DNA of 64,000 bases from Chitinophagaceae bacterium (GTDB lineage: Bacteria; Bacteroidota; Bacteroidia; Chitinophagales; Chitinophagaceae), in NCBI GenBank assembly GCA_020403455.1, contig JADBXP010000005.1:186001-250000 (forward strand), in the 5' to 3' direction. Below the pieces are notes generated by a model, which was not told the origin of the DNA, ran no database searches, and saw only the letters and a list, made by a program, of their open reading frames with translations. The position numbers and the translations under genes are program-made. This document shows positions 47,488 through 56,818 of this stretch, piece after piece; the first letter of the stretch is position 1, and each line of letters begins with the position of its first letter.

Positions 47488-48537
47488 TTAAATTACCTGA
47501 AAACCGTGTGCATATGGATCGTCTTCAGGATGGATGGTGATGATGTTATGTCCATATACCTTGGCCCAACCTTCTATACCGGGAAAAATGGCTGGTTTTC
47601 CGTTTATTTCTGTAACTCCCTCGATGGTGCCTGTAAAGGTAGAACCAATGATGCTCTCATGAACGAATGAATCACCTTGCTTCAATTTCCCTTTAGTGAA
47701 CCATTGAGCCATTCGGGCAGAGGTACCCGTACCACAAGGCGATCGATCGATGGCTTTATCTCCATAAAATACTGCATTGCGGGCATCTGAGGCAGGGTTC
47801 ATGACCTTGCCCGTCCACAAAATATGCGAGCATCCTCGTATGGTTGGATCATTGGGATGAACAAAGGTATAAGCGGCATTGATGGCTTTGCGCAGCTGTG
47901 GGGACCAGTTGATCAGATCTGCAGCTGAATAATTTTCAATCCCGCTAAAATTCTCCTGCGGGTCTACTATGGCATAAAAATTTCCGCCGTAGGCGACATC
48001 CACCCGAATTGTTCCGAGTCCCGCACAAGTTACCGTGAGATCTGTTTGGTCGAGATAAGCAGCTACGTTGATGATTTTTACAGCAGATATCTTGTCGCCA
48101 TCACTGGTATAATGAACAGTTATTAAGCCAGCCGGAGTTTCTAGCCGAAGGATGCCGGGGTTTCTGGGTTGTATCAACCCTTCTTGCAGAGCAATGGTCA
48201 CAGTTCCGATGGTGCCGTGACCGCACATGGGGAGGCAACCGCTTGTTTCAATGAACAGGATGGCCACATCGTTGGCAGGATCATGGGGAGGATACAAAAT
48301 ACTTCCGCTCATCATATCATGTCCGCGCGGCTCGAACATGAGTCCCTTGCGGATCCAATCGAATTCCCGCAGAAAGTGTTGTCTTTTTTCGCTCATATTA
48401 TTACCTTCCAATGCGGGACCACCGGCAGCAACTACGCGTACGGGATTGCCACAGGTGTGGCCATCAATACAATAAAATGCCGGTTTTGTGAAGCGTTCCG
48501 GCACCGAAAAGGGGGTTACAATTGGGTGGGTCAACAT
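47488..48537 (-). CDS. 4-hydroxyproline 2-epimerase / proline racemase family
   Basis: A 349-residue protein of the proline racemase superfamily. The two catalytic cysteines are both present: LPMCGHGTIG (near residue 103) and DRSPCGTGTSARMA (near 265). Having both Cys argues for racemase or epimerase activity rather than the dehydratase variants, which replace the second. The N-terminal CIDGHTCGNPVRVV matches the 4-hydroxyproline epimerase group. It would convert trans-4-hydroxy-L-proline to the cis-D isomer. First gene of the minus-strand pair with the DadA-like oxidase. Confidence 0.9.
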   Translation of the reverse strand: MLTHPIVTPFSVPERFTKPAFYCIDGHTCGNPVRVVAAGGPALEGNNMSEKRQHFLREFDWIRKGLMFEPRGHDMMSGSILYPPHDPANDVAILFIETSGCLPMCGHGTIGTVTIALQEGLIQPRNPGILRLETPAGLITVHYTSDGDKISAVKIINVAAYLDQTDLTVTCAGLGTIRVDVAYGGNFYAIVDPQENFSGIENYSAADLINWSPQLRKAINAAYTFVHPNDPTIRGCSHILWTGKVMNPASDARNAVFYGDKAIDRSPCGTGTSARMAQWFTKGKLKQGDSFVHESIIGSTFTGTIEGVTEINGKPAIFPGIEGWAKVYGHNIITIHPEDDPYAHGFQVI

Positions 48538-48586
48538 GAGGTGCGGCGGGTTGATTAATTGATTAATTTTACAGAACGCTAATCAG

Positions 48587-49852
48587 ATGGAAACTTACGG
48601 AAAAATTTTATTGATTGCCATGCCCATTTTCCTCTTGCTGGTACTGGCAGAAAAATTATACGGTATATACCGGGGCAACGATACCGTGCGCAACATGGAT
48701 ATGATATCGAGTCTAAGTTCCGGATTAACCAATGTGACGAAAGATGTATTGGGCTTGAGTGTCGTTTTGCTATCCTACGAATGGATGGTGCAACATTGGG
48801 CTTTGATTCAGCTGCGCTCAGCTTTCTGGATGTATTTTGTAGCATTCATTGCCCTGGACTTCATGGGATATTGGGTACACAGGATTCAGCACCGTGTTAA
48901 TTTTTTCTGGAATGCGCACCTGGTTCATCATAGCAGTGAAGAATTCAACCTCGCTTGTGCCTTAAGACAAAGTATTTCTTCTATAGTCAGGATATTTACC
49001 ATTTTTCTGCTGCCTGCAGCTTTGCTGGGAGTTCCGGCGAAAGTAATCGCAGTGGTTGCTCCGCTTCATCTCTTTGCTCAATTTTGGTACCATACCCGAC
49101 ATATAGGAAAAATGGGTTGGCTGGAGCATGTTATAGTTACCCCATCGCATCACCGGGTGCACCATGCCATCAACCCGGAGTATATGGACAAAAACTTTAG
49201 TCAGATTTTCATCATTTGGGATAAGTTATTCGGAACATTTCAGGAAGAGTTAGATCAGGTTCCTGCCGTTTATGGCATTACCCGCCCGGTTGCTACCTGG
49301 AATCCGATTAAAATCAACTTCATGCACGTATGGCTATTGATCAAAGATGCCTGGAGAACGCAGGAATGGAAAGATAAGTTGAGGATCTGGTTTATGCCGA
49401 CTGGCTGGAGACCGGAAGATGTGAGCAAGCAATACCCCGTTTATAAGATTGAGGATGTTTACCATTTCTCCAAATATGAAACCCCGGCCTCACCCGGATT
49501 TGCTACCTGGATTTGGGTACAAATGTTGATTTTACTGTTGATGTTGATTCATTTCTTTGGGAACATAGCATCCATTGGAAGTCCGGGTATTTTTTGGTAC
49601 GGTGGCTATGTATTCCTCTCTGTTTATGCGTACACAGAACTAATGGACAAGAACCCGAGAGCTTGGCTGTGGGACTTATGTAAGGCCGGTTATGTTGGCT
49701 TCATCCTTTGGCAAACAGGCGATTGGTTTGGTTTATCCTCTCGCTTACCCGGAGTGATCTATTGGTTAATTGCGTATCATTTGTTTTCCGTGTCTATCAG
49801 CTATGTTTATTCTAAAAGTTTTCAGAAGTCAGCTGCTACGGCAGTGGGATAA
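48587..49852 (+). CDS. Sterol desaturase / fatty acid hydroxylase superfamily membrane protein
   Basis: A 421-residue membrane protein with the diiron His clusters in order: HRIQH, HLVHH followed by SSEEFN, and SHHRVHHA, flanked by hydrophobic segments. The C-terminal 130 residues contain three or four further membrane helices not needed for the core fold. The superfamily oxidises lipids (hydroxylation or desaturation). It lies on the opposite strand inside an apparent hydroxyproline gene set. It is divergent from the epimerase by 49 bases and convergent with the dehydrogenase by 35, with TAATTTTA (48564-48571) upstream as a near -7 match. Confidence 0.88.
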   Translation: METYGKILLIAMPIFLLLVLAEKLYGIYRGNDTVRNMDMISSLSSGLTNVTKDVLGLSVVLLSYEWMVQHWALIQLRSAFWMYFVAFIALDFMGYWVHRIQHRVNFFWNAHLVHHSSEEFNLACALRQSISSIVRIFTIFLLPAALLGVPAKVIAVVAPLHLFAQFWYHTRHIGKMGWLEHVIVTPSHHRVHHAINPEYMDKNFSQIFIIWDKLFGTFQEELDQVPAVYGITRPVATWNPIKINFMHVWLLIKDAWRTQEWKDKLRIWFMPTGWRPEDVSKQYPVYKIEDVYHFSKYETPASPGFATWIWVQMLILLLMLIHFFGNIASIGSPGIFWYGGYVFLSVYAYTELMDKNPRAWLWDLCKAGYVGFILWQTGDWFGLSSRLPGVIYWLIAYHLFSVSISYVYSKSFQKSAATAVG

Positions 49853-49887
49853 ATATTCTTTAAATCATTTTTATTCGGCCTTCGACT

Positions 49888-51324
49888 TTAATCCTTACCC
49901 TTTTGTAATTCCGGCGGCAGCCAGTTTTCAGGAAAATTTTGAAATGCCACGGGTCTTAGCCATCTTTTGACAGATTGAGTACCGACAGCGGTAAAACGAC
50001 TATCAGTAGTTGCGGGGAAGGGACCGCCATGTACCATGGCTTCACATACTTCTACTCCGGTTGGCACGCCGTTGTGAATCAACCGCCCGGCAACCGGAAT
50101 GGCTGCCTGTATGAAATCAGCATGGCTTATAAAATCTGATTGAGTGGCCATCATGGATACAGTGAGTTGACCCTGAACTGACTCCAGAACCTGTATCATT
50201 TGTTGCGGGGTCTTACAGATGACCAAAAGGGAAAAGGGTCCGAATACTTCTTCTTTTAAAGCAGGCTCCGCCAAAAACACGTGTGCATCAACTGTTGCCA
50301 AAATAGGGTAAGCGAAATCGTTGTTATCTAAACTTTTATTTGATGTAAATTGACTAACTCCATTAACATTCAATAATTTATAAGAATTATTATAATAAGA
50401 TTTGGAAATACCTTCGTGTAGCATCGCACCCGGTGGCACTGTGTTCAACCGATTGGAAAGTTGTTCAATAAATGCATGCAATCCTTCCCCTTCAATGGCA
50501 ATGAGGAGTCCGGGATTGGTACAGAATTGTCCGACCCCAAGGGTGATTGAACCCGCATAAAGTTCTGCCAGTTTACTGTGTTCTGTTTTGAGGTAATCAG
50601 GGAAAATCAAAACGGGATTAATGCTACCCATTTCGGCGAAAACAGGTATGGGGGAAGGTCTTGTAGCTGCATAATCCCAAAGGGCTTTTCCTCCGGAGAA
50701 AGAGCCGGTGAATCCGACGGCTGCAGTGTGGGGATGCTGAACGAGTAATTTACCTGCCTCAAAAGAACCTTCCTCCAGGTGCTGAAAAACATGTATTGGC
50801 ATACCTGTTGTGGTTGCTGCCAGCTGAATAGCACTTGCGACCAGACGAGATGTTTTAGGATGGGCCGGATGTGCTTTTACTACTACTGAGCATCCTGCTG
50901 CCAATGCGCTGGCAGTATCACCACCGGCAGTTGAATAGGCAAAAGGGAAATTGCTGGAACCAAAGACCACAACAGGGCCCAATGGGAACAACATACGCCG
51001 AATATCGGGATGGGCAGTTGGATCATTTACCGGGGGGATGTGTTGAATAATTTCTCGCCAATCATTTGTATGCAGCATATCGGCCAACTGCTGCAATTGC
51101 AGGAGTGTTCTACCTCTTTCATTGATCAATCTGGCGGTAGTAAGGTTGGCTTCTGCTGCAGCAGTATTGATCAATTCATCACCCAATGCAAGTATCTGCT
51201 CCCTGATGTTGAGTAGGAATTCAGACCTTCGGGCGGAAGTAACTTGTCTGTAATGGTGAAAGGCTGCAGCAGATTGATGCATCACCTGATCAACAACGGT
51301 TGATAAAGTTGGGTTGGTTTGCAT
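49888..51324 (-). CDS. Aldehyde dehydrogenase (alpha-ketoglutaric semialdehyde dehydrogenase-like)
   Basis: A 478-residue NAD(P)-dependent dehydrogenase from ATG 51324; an upstream TTG (51339) overlaps the previous gene. Landmarks are VVFGSSNFPFAYSTAGGD, the Glu region FAEMGSINPV and the catalytic Cys in GQFCTNPG near 280. The FAEMGSINP variant is typical of the ketoglutarate semialdehyde dehydrogenase group in hydroxyproline and sugar acid pathways. It starts four bases after the stop of the DHDPS-like gene, so the two are co-transcribed. The reaction would yield 2-oxoglutarate for the TCA cycle. Confidence 0.87.
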   Translation of the reverse strand: MQTNPTLSTVVDQVMHQSAAAFHHYRQVTSARRSEFLLNIREQILALGDELINTAAAEANLTTARLINERGRTLLQLQQLADMLHTNDWREIIQHIPPVNDPTAHPDIRRMLFPLGPVVVFGSSNFPFAYSTAGGDTASALAAGCSVVVKAHPAHPKTSRLVASAIQLAATTTGMPIHVFQHLEEGSFEAGKLLVQHPHTAAVGFTGSFSGGKALWDYAATRPSPIPVFAEMGSINPVLIFPDYLKTEHSKLAELYAGSITLGVGQFCTNPGLLIAIEGEGLHAFIEQLSNRLNTVPPGAMLHEGISKSYYNNSYKLLNVNGVSQFTSNKSLDNNDFAYPILATVDAHVFLAEPALKEEVFGPFSLLVICKTPQQMIQVLESVQGQLTVSMMATQSDFISHADFIQAAIPVAGRLIHNGVPTGVEVCEAMVHGGPFPATTDSRFTAVGTQSVKRWLRPVAFQNFPENWLPPELQKGKD

Positions 51325-51328
51325 AGAA

Positions 51329-52252
51329 TTATTGGTCAAGCAGTGAATGGTATTCCGGCAGTTTAGGTCGTGTGTCTAGGGCTTGCTGAATAATGCTGCT
51401 AATGGCTGCTCGCTCCTCCCCTTGCAATGCTAATCTGGGGGCACGAACCCATTCTGTTCCATAGCCACTGAGTTGACCTGCGAGTTTAATGTATTGAACT
51501 AGCTTCGGATGAATATCTAATTCCAGGAGTGGCATGAACCATCGATAAATCTCCAATGCCTCCTGTATTCTTCCGGCTTTCACCAGCGCATAAATGGCCA
51601 TGGTTTCTTCGGGGAAAGCACAGACCAGTCCCGCTACCCAACCTTTGGCACCGGTCACCAATTCCTCCAGTGCCAGTGTATCAACCCCACAAAGGATGGA
51701 AAATCGATCACCGAATCGATTGATCAGTCGGGTAACATTGGTGACGTCGCGTGTTGACTCTTTGATAGCCCCAATGTTGGAACAAGATGACAGTTCTTCC
51801 AGCATGTCTAGTGTGACATTTATTTTGTAGTCCACCGGATTATTATAGATCATGACCGGAAGTGAGGTAGCTCTTGCTAAAGTGGTAAAATAAGCTACAG
51901 TTTCCCGGTCATCCGAGCGATAGCGCATGGGGGGCAGGAGCATGAACCCATTGGCTCCCCATTTTTCTGCTGCCTGGATTTGATGGACTGCGATTGCTGT
52001 ATTACCCTCCGCAATGTTAAGTAGTACCGGAATTTTCCCTCCGGCAACAGATTGTGCTGCTTTTACCATTAGTTCTTTTTCATCAGCAGTAATAACACTG
52101 GCTTCACCCAATGAACCACCAATGATTACTCCGGCTGCTCCGGCAAGTATTTGGCGATCTACCTGCTTTTCGAACAAATCTACATCGATTTGATCGTTGG
52201 CAGTCATAGGTGTGGTCAATGCGGGCACAACACCCTTCCATTCGAATGGCAT
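51329..52252 (-). CDS. DHDPS-family deaminase/aldolase, hydroxyproline pathway candidate
   Basis: A 307-residue TIM-barrel protein from ATG 52252, giving MPFEWKGVVPALTTPM; the longer frame has a non-homologous N-terminus. Features are GGSLGEASVITADEK (the pyruvate-binding GGTTGE site), MIYNNPVDY (catalytic Tyr) and the Schiff-base Lys in IGAIKESTRD. The group includes pyrroline-4-hydroxy-2-carboxylate deaminase (LhpC). With the epimerase, oxidase and dehydrogenase in this region, that role is the best inference. Ordinary DapA is the alternative. Confidence 0.85.
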   Translation of the reverse strand: MPFEWKGVVPALTTPMTANDQIDVDLFEKQVDRQILAGAAGVIIGGSLGEASVITADEKELMVKAAQSVAGGKIPVLLNIAEGNTAIAVHQIQAAEKWGANGFMLLPPMRYRSDDRETVAYFTTLARATSLPVMIYNNPVDYKINVTLDMLEELSSCSNIGAIKESTRDVTNVTRLINRFGDRFSILCGVDTLALEELVTGAKGWVAGLVCAFPEETMAIYALVKAGRIQEALEIYRWFMPLLELDIHPKLVQYIKLAGQLSGYGTEWVRAPRLALQGEERAAISSIIQQALDTRPKLPEYHSLLDQ

Positions 52253-52286
52253 ACTCCAAAAATTTTGATTGAAAAGATAATGAAAT

Positions 52287-53597
52287 TTATGCAACCACCT
52301 CGGCCTCCAGATCGTAGTCGAAGGCACGGGTAATTTTGGCTTGCACAAAAGAGCCGATGGGAAGTTTTTTATCAGATCGGATGATCACTTCATTGTCCAC
52401 TTCAACACTATCAAACTCTGTTCTGCCGATGTACCGACCGGCTTCTTTTTTGTCAATCAGAACAGGAATGATTTGTCCGACTCTTTCCTGATTTTTTTCA
52501 TAACTGATTTCCTGCTGCACTTCCATGATGCGTTGAGCACGGGCTGCTTTTACATCAGCAGGAACATCATCTGTCAGTTGATGTGCGCCGGTATTTTCTT
52601 CATGGCTATAATGAAAGATACCTACTCTATCGAAGCGATGTTTCTCTAGGAAAGTAATCAGCTCATCAATATCGTCCTCCGTTTCACCGGGGAAGCCGGC
52701 AATCAAAGTTGTTCGCAAACAAATGCCCGGCACCTTCTCGCGAATGGCGACTATAAGTTCCTCCATTTCCTCCCGTGTAATATTCCGTTTCATTGCTTTG
52801 AGCATGGCATTGCTGGCATGCTGCAGGGGCATATCCAGGTAGTTGCAGATGTTGCTTCTTTCTCGCATCACATCCAGCACCTCCAGAGGAAACTTACTGG
52901 GATAGGCATAATGTAACCTGATCCACTCAAGACCTTTCACATCGGCAAGTTTGTTCAGTAATTCAGGCAGTGCTCTTTTTTTGTAGATATCCAGACCGTA
53001 ATATGTTAACTCTTGTGCGATGAGCATAATTTCCTTTACCCCGCGGCTCACCAGTTTTTCGGCCTCTTGTACCAGGGCATCGATGGGTTGACTAACGTGT
53101 CCCCCGCGCATAAGAGGAATAGCACAGAAAGAGCAGGTGCGATTGCATCCCTCGCTGATTTTAAGATAAGCATAGTGAGAGGGTGTGCTGAGCAGTCGTT
53201 CACCTACCAATTCTTTTTTATAATCGGCGTTGAGCGTTTTGAGTAAAATTGGTAGTTCCATCGTACCAAACCAGGCATCTACATCGGGCATTTCCTTTTC
53301 CAGATCATTGCGATAGCGTTCACTTAGGCAACCTGTCACATAGACTTTTTCGAGTTTGCCTCTTCGTTTGAGCTCCAGCTGATCTAAAATGGTATTGATG
53401 CTTTCTTCCTTTGCCTTGTCGATGAATCCGCAGGTATTGATAACGGCAATGTTGTGGTCAAGTCGTTTGTTCTCATGAACAACTGCAATATCATTGGCCA
53501 GTAATTGTCCGCTGAGTACTTCACTGTCAACCAGGTTCTTGCTGCAACCTAGTGTAATGATGTTGACCTTATCCTTGGATAGTTTTCCTGCCTTCAT
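52287..53597 (-). CDS. rimO: Ribosomal protein uS12 methylthiotransferase RimO
   Basis: A 436-residue radical-SAM enzyme from ATG 53597 (the frame extends ten codons further). The N-terminal MTTase domain has NIITLGCSKNLVDSE; the radical-SAM cluster is CNRTCSFCAIPLMRG (CxxxCxxC) near residue 147; a C-terminal TRAM domain ends the protein. It methylthiolates Asp of ribosomal protein S12. It lies 34 bases upstream of the DHDPS-like gene on the same strand, so read-through into that gene is possible. Confidence 0.96.
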   Translation of the reverse strand: MKAGKLSKDKVNIITLGCSKNLVDSEVLSGQLLANDIAVVHENKRLDHNIAVINTCGFIDKAKEESINTILDQLELKRRGKLEKVYVTGCLSERYRNDLEKEMPDVDAWFGTMELPILLKTLNADYKKELVGERLLSTPSHYAYLKISEGCNRTCSFCAIPLMRGGHVSQPIDALVQEAEKLVSRGVKEIMLIAQELTYYGLDIYKKRALPELLNKLADVKGLEWIRLHYAYPSKFPLEVLDVMRERSNICNYLDMPLQHASNAMLKAMKRNITREEMEELIVAIREKVPGICLRTTLIAGFPGETEDDIDELITFLEKHRFDRVGIFHYSHEENTGAHQLTDDVPADVKAARAQRIMEVQQEISYEKNQERVGQIIPVLIDKKEAGRYIGRTEFDSVEVDNEVIIRSDKKLPIGSFVQAKITRAFDYDLEAEVVA

Positions 53598-53604
53598 GAG
53601 GGCA

Positions 53605-53612
53605 CAAAGGTA
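53605..53612 (-). promoter_or_regulatory. -7 element of rimO
   Basis: TACCTTTG on the minus strand, seven bases before the ATG at 53597; very short or no leader expected. Confidence 0.55.
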
Positions 53613-53650
53613 GGAAGAAGAAAGCAATACGGGGAGTGAATCCGCACGGA

Positions 53651-55237
53651 TTACTTGTGTATCTCACTGGTAAAGTGAAAGTGTATGGACGGATTGTTGC
53701 TGATTTCAGTATTCAGGAACCATTCGCTTTGTGCCAGATATACCGGATGTCCATCTTTGTCTTCAGCAGCATTCTGTTGCTTGAAGCGGAGGAATTCTTC
53801 CAGCTTTCCGGGCTCTTCTGAAGTGAGCCAGCAAGCCTTATAAAAAGGAAGTGTTCTGAATTCACAGGCGGCACCGTATTCCTGCAAGAGGCGGTACTGA
53901 ATTACCTCGAACTGTAACTCACCCACGCAACCAATAATTTTTTTATTTCCACCGAACTGAGTAAAAAGCTGGGCAACGCCTTCGTCTGTTAACTGGCGAA
54001 CACCTTTTTCCAGTTGCTTTGTTTTCATGGGATCTTTGTTCACCAACTCCTTGAAAATTTCAGGCGAGAAGGATGGTATTCCGGTAAAATAGAAGTTTTC
54101 TCCTTCAGTCAGCGTATCTCCTATTTTAAAGTTGCCTGTATCGAAAAGACCGACAACATCACCGGCATAAGCATCTTCAATTACATCCTTGCTGCGTGCC
54201 AGAAAGCTATAGGGATTGCTGAAGCGCACATCTTTGTCCAATCTGACGTGATGATAATATTTGTTTCTTTCAAACCTGCCACTGCAAATGCGCATGAAAG
54301 CAATGCGATCTCGGTGCTTAGGATCAAGGTTCGCATGTATTTTAAAGATAAAGCCACTGAACCGATCTTCAGCAACATCCACTAGTCGGGTTGAAGTTTC
54401 CCGGCTGCGGGGAGAAGGGGCGATTCGGGTAAAAGTGTCTAGCAATTCTTTCACACCAAAGTTATTGACGGCACTTCCAAAAAATACCGGAGCGACTTTG
54501 CCCCGGAGGTAATCTTGCCAGTTCAAATCACCATAAACACCCTCAATTAGTTCTACGTCTTCCCTCAATTGATCTGCATCGCGGTCACCTACTTTTTCTT
54601 CCAGAAGATGATCGGAAAGTTGTTCGATGGAGATAGCAGCTTCATCTTCTGTTCCGCTGTGGGCGGTAAACAATCGGAGACTGTGGTTATCGAGATTATA
54701 TACGCCCTTGAAATCCTTTCCACTGTTGATGGGCCAGGTCATAGGATGCAGTGATATCTTCAGTTCTTTTTCAATTTCTTCCAACAGGTCAAAACGGTTC
54801 TTACCATCACGGTCCATTTTATTGATGAATACAATCACCGGTGTATCGCGCATCCGACACACTTCCATTAACCGACGGGTTTGTTCCTCTACCCCATTTA
54901 CGCTATCAACCACCATAATTACGCTATCTACGGCAGTAAGTGTTCGGTAGGTATCTTCTGCAAAGTCTTTGTGACCGGGTGTATCTAACAGATTGATGAG
55001 AAATTCACCATATTCAAATGTCATCACAGAAGTAGCAACAGAGATACCTCTTTGCCTTTCAATTTCCATAAAGTCACTGGTAGCGTGTTTCTTTATCTTG
55101 TTGCTTTTTACTGCACCTGCTACCTGAATGGCGCCGCCGAACAGCAGCAACTTTTCTGTGAGAGTTGTTTTACCGGCATCGGGGTGAGAGATGATGGCAA
55201 AGGTTTTTCGCCTGTTGATCTCTTTGGCGTATTTCAT
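53651..55237 (-). CDS. prfC: Peptide chain release factor 3
   Basis: A 528-residue translational GTPase that recycles RF1/RF2. G1 is [15 protein letters not shown] (residues 17-31), G3 is [13 protein letters not shown] (near 83), G4 is NKMDRDGKN (near 140). The RF3-specific domains II and III follow ([30 protein letters not shown]). The length fits the family, and all G motifs are intact. Confidence 0.96.
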   Translation of the reverse strand: MKYAKEINRRKTFAIISHPDAGKTTLTEKLLLFGGAIQVAGAVKSNKIKKHATSDFMEIERQRGISVATSVMTFEYGEFLINLLDTPGHKDFAEDTYRTLTAVDSVIMVVDSVNGVEEQTRRLMEVCRMRDTPVIVFINKMDRDGKNRFDLLEEIEKELKISLHPMTWPINSGKDFKGVYNLDNHSLRLFTAHSGTEDEAAISIEQLSDHLLEEKVGDRDADQLREDVELIEGVYGDLNWQDYLRGKVAPVFFGSAVNNFGVKELLDTFTRIAPSPRSRETSTRLVDVAEDRFSGFIFKIHANLDPKHRDRIAFMRICSGRFERNKYYHHVRLDKDVRFSNPYSFLARSKDVIEDAYAGDVVGLFDTGNFKIGDTLTEGENFYFTGIPSFSPEIFKELVNKDPMKTKQLEKGVRQLTDEGVAQLFTQFGGNKKIIGCVGELQFEVIQYRLLQEYGAACEFRTLPFYKACWLTSEEPGKLEEFLRFKQQNAAEDKDGHPVYLAQSEWFLNTEISNNPSIHFHFTSEIHK

Positions 55238-55245
55238 AACGGCAG

Positions 55246-55253
55246 CAAAGGTA
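55246..55253 (-). promoter_or_regulatory. -7 element of prfC
   Basis: TACCTTTG on the minus strand, eight bases before the ATG at 55237. Confidence 0.55.
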
Positions 55254-55312
55254 AGCCAGGCTAATGAGAATTGGCCTGATTGGGTGAGTAATTAAGTCTG
55301 TACCGGATAAAA

Positions 55313-56722
55313 TCAGATATCAATTGCTTCACCGTATGCTGCTGCAGTTGCCTCTTTGAATGCTTCACTCATGGTCGGGTGCGGGTGAACAGCATTGAGA
55401 ATTTCTGTGGCAGTGGTTTCCAGTTTTCTGGCTACTACAGCTTCTGCGATCATTTCGGTCACATTCATCCCGATCATATGGCAGCCAAGCAATTCTCCGT
55501 AGCGTGCATCATAGATCACCTTTACAAATCCCTCTGTGGCACCTGCGGCACTTGCTTTTCCACTGGCCATGAAAGGAAACTTACCTACTTTAACCTCATA
55601 GCCAGCTTCTTTGGCTGCTTTTTCAGTATAACCAACACTGGCAATTTCTGGCGTGCAATAGGTACAACCGGGAATGTTATTGTAGTCAAGCGGTTGGGGG
55701 ATATGGTGGTGTTTTTTCTCAAGATAAGCAATGTGCTCAGCAGCATTGATGCCCTCTTTGGCGGCTACGTGCGCCAATGCTTGTCCTGGTGTACAGTCAC
55801 CAATTGCATAGATTCCGGCAACACCAGTCTGTTGATACGGATCTACCAGTATCTTACCTTTTTCTGTTTTGATACCATTCTCTTCGAGTCCTATGTTCTC
55901 TATATTGGCGACAACTCCGACTGCACTCAAAACGATGTCAGCTTCCAGCGTAATAATAGAGCCATCGGCTTTTTTTACTTTTGCCTTCACGCCTGTACCA
56001 CTGGTGTCAACTGACTCAACAGTGGATTGGGTCATGATATCAATGCCTTGTTTTTTGTAATTTTTTTCCAATTCTTTGGAAATGTCCTCATCTTCCACCG
56101 GCACAATACGGGGCAGGAATTCCACAACAGTTACTTTGGTACCCATGGAGTGGTAGAAATAAGCAAACTCAATTCCGATGGCACCACTTCCAACAATAAT
56201 CATACTGGAAGGCTGGGTAGGTAATGACATAGCATCGCGGTATCCAATTACCTTGCTGCCATCTTGCTTTAAGCTGGGCAATTCTCTTGAACGCCCGCCT
56301 GTAGCAATGATGATATATTTGGCCTCAACGATTTGTTGTTTTCCATCTGCAGCGGTTACACTCACTTTTCCTTTGGATTGAATGCGGCCATATCCCATGA
56401 TCACATCTATCTTGTTCTTCTTCATCAGGAATTGTACTCCCTTGCTCATTTTATCTGCTACACCCCGGCTTCTTTTGATGACAGCTCCGAAATCGTGTGC
56501 AACACCTTGTGTCTGCAAACCATATTGACCTGCATGCTTCAAATAGTCGTAAACCTGGGCACTTTTAAGGAGTGCTTTGGTGGGAATGCAGCCCCAGTTC
56601 AGGCATACCCCACCCAGACTCTCTTTTTCTATGATGGCTACTTTCAGTCCCAATTGAGAAGCCCGGATAGCAGCAGGATATCCACCTGGACCACTGCCTA
56701 AAACAATCACATCGTATGCCAT
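55313..56722 (-). CDS. lpdA: Dihydrolipoyl dehydrogenase (E3)
   Basis: A 469-residue flavoenzyme from ATG 56722, giving MAYDVIVLGSGPGGYPAAIR; a longer frame upstream lacks the family start. The redox disulfide is GGVCLNWGCIPTKALL (residues 38-53), the NAD-binding site is MIIVGSGAIGIEFAYFYHSMG and the active-site dyad is in AVHPHPTMSEA at the C-terminus. It reoxidises lipoyl groups of pyruvate, 2-oxoglutarate or glycine cleavage complexes. No E1/E2 gene adjoins, so the complex served is unknown. Confidence 0.96.
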   Translation of the reverse strand: MAYDVIVLGSGPGGYPAAIRASQLGLKVAIIEKESLGGVCLNWGCIPTKALLKSAQVYDYLKHAGQYGLQTQGVAHDFGAVIKRSRGVADKMSKGVQFLMKKNKIDVIMGYGRIQSKGKVSVTAADGKQQIVEAKYIIIATGGRSRELPSLKQDGSKVIGYRDAMSLPTQPSSMIIVGSGAIGIEFAYFYHSMGTKVTVVEFLPRIVPVEDEDISKELEKNYKKQGIDIMTQSTVESVDTSGTGVKAKVKKADGSIITLEADIVLSAVGVVANIENIGLEENGIKTEKGKILVDPYQQTGVAGIYAIGDCTPGQALAHVAAKEGINAAEHIAYLEKKHHHIPQPLDYNNIPGCTYCTPEIASVGYTEKAAKEAGYEVKVGKFPFMASGKASAAGATEGFVKVIYDARYGELLGCHMIGMNVTEMIAEAVVARKLETTATEILNAVHPHPTMSEAFKEATAAAYGEAIDI

Positions 56723-56757
56723 AAAATATATTTTTTTCTTGTTATTGTTAGCGGGGG

Positions 56758-56765
56758 CAAAGGTA
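56758..56765 (-). promoter_or_regulatory. -7 element of lpdA
   Basis: TACCTTTG on the minus strand, with a TTTG at 56783-56786 (spacer 17) as a possible -33 element. The leader would be about 30 bases. Confidence 0.55.
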
Positions 56766-56818
56766 CATCGGGTGGAGCAAATCAAAAAATCGGACTAATC
56801 AACGGGAGGCTTAGTGAA

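Noticed and set aside
55379..56014. A 211-codon open frame antisense to lpdA
   Set aside because: It mirrors the codon pattern of a conserved enzyme, has no domain features and no promoter or upstream context of its own.
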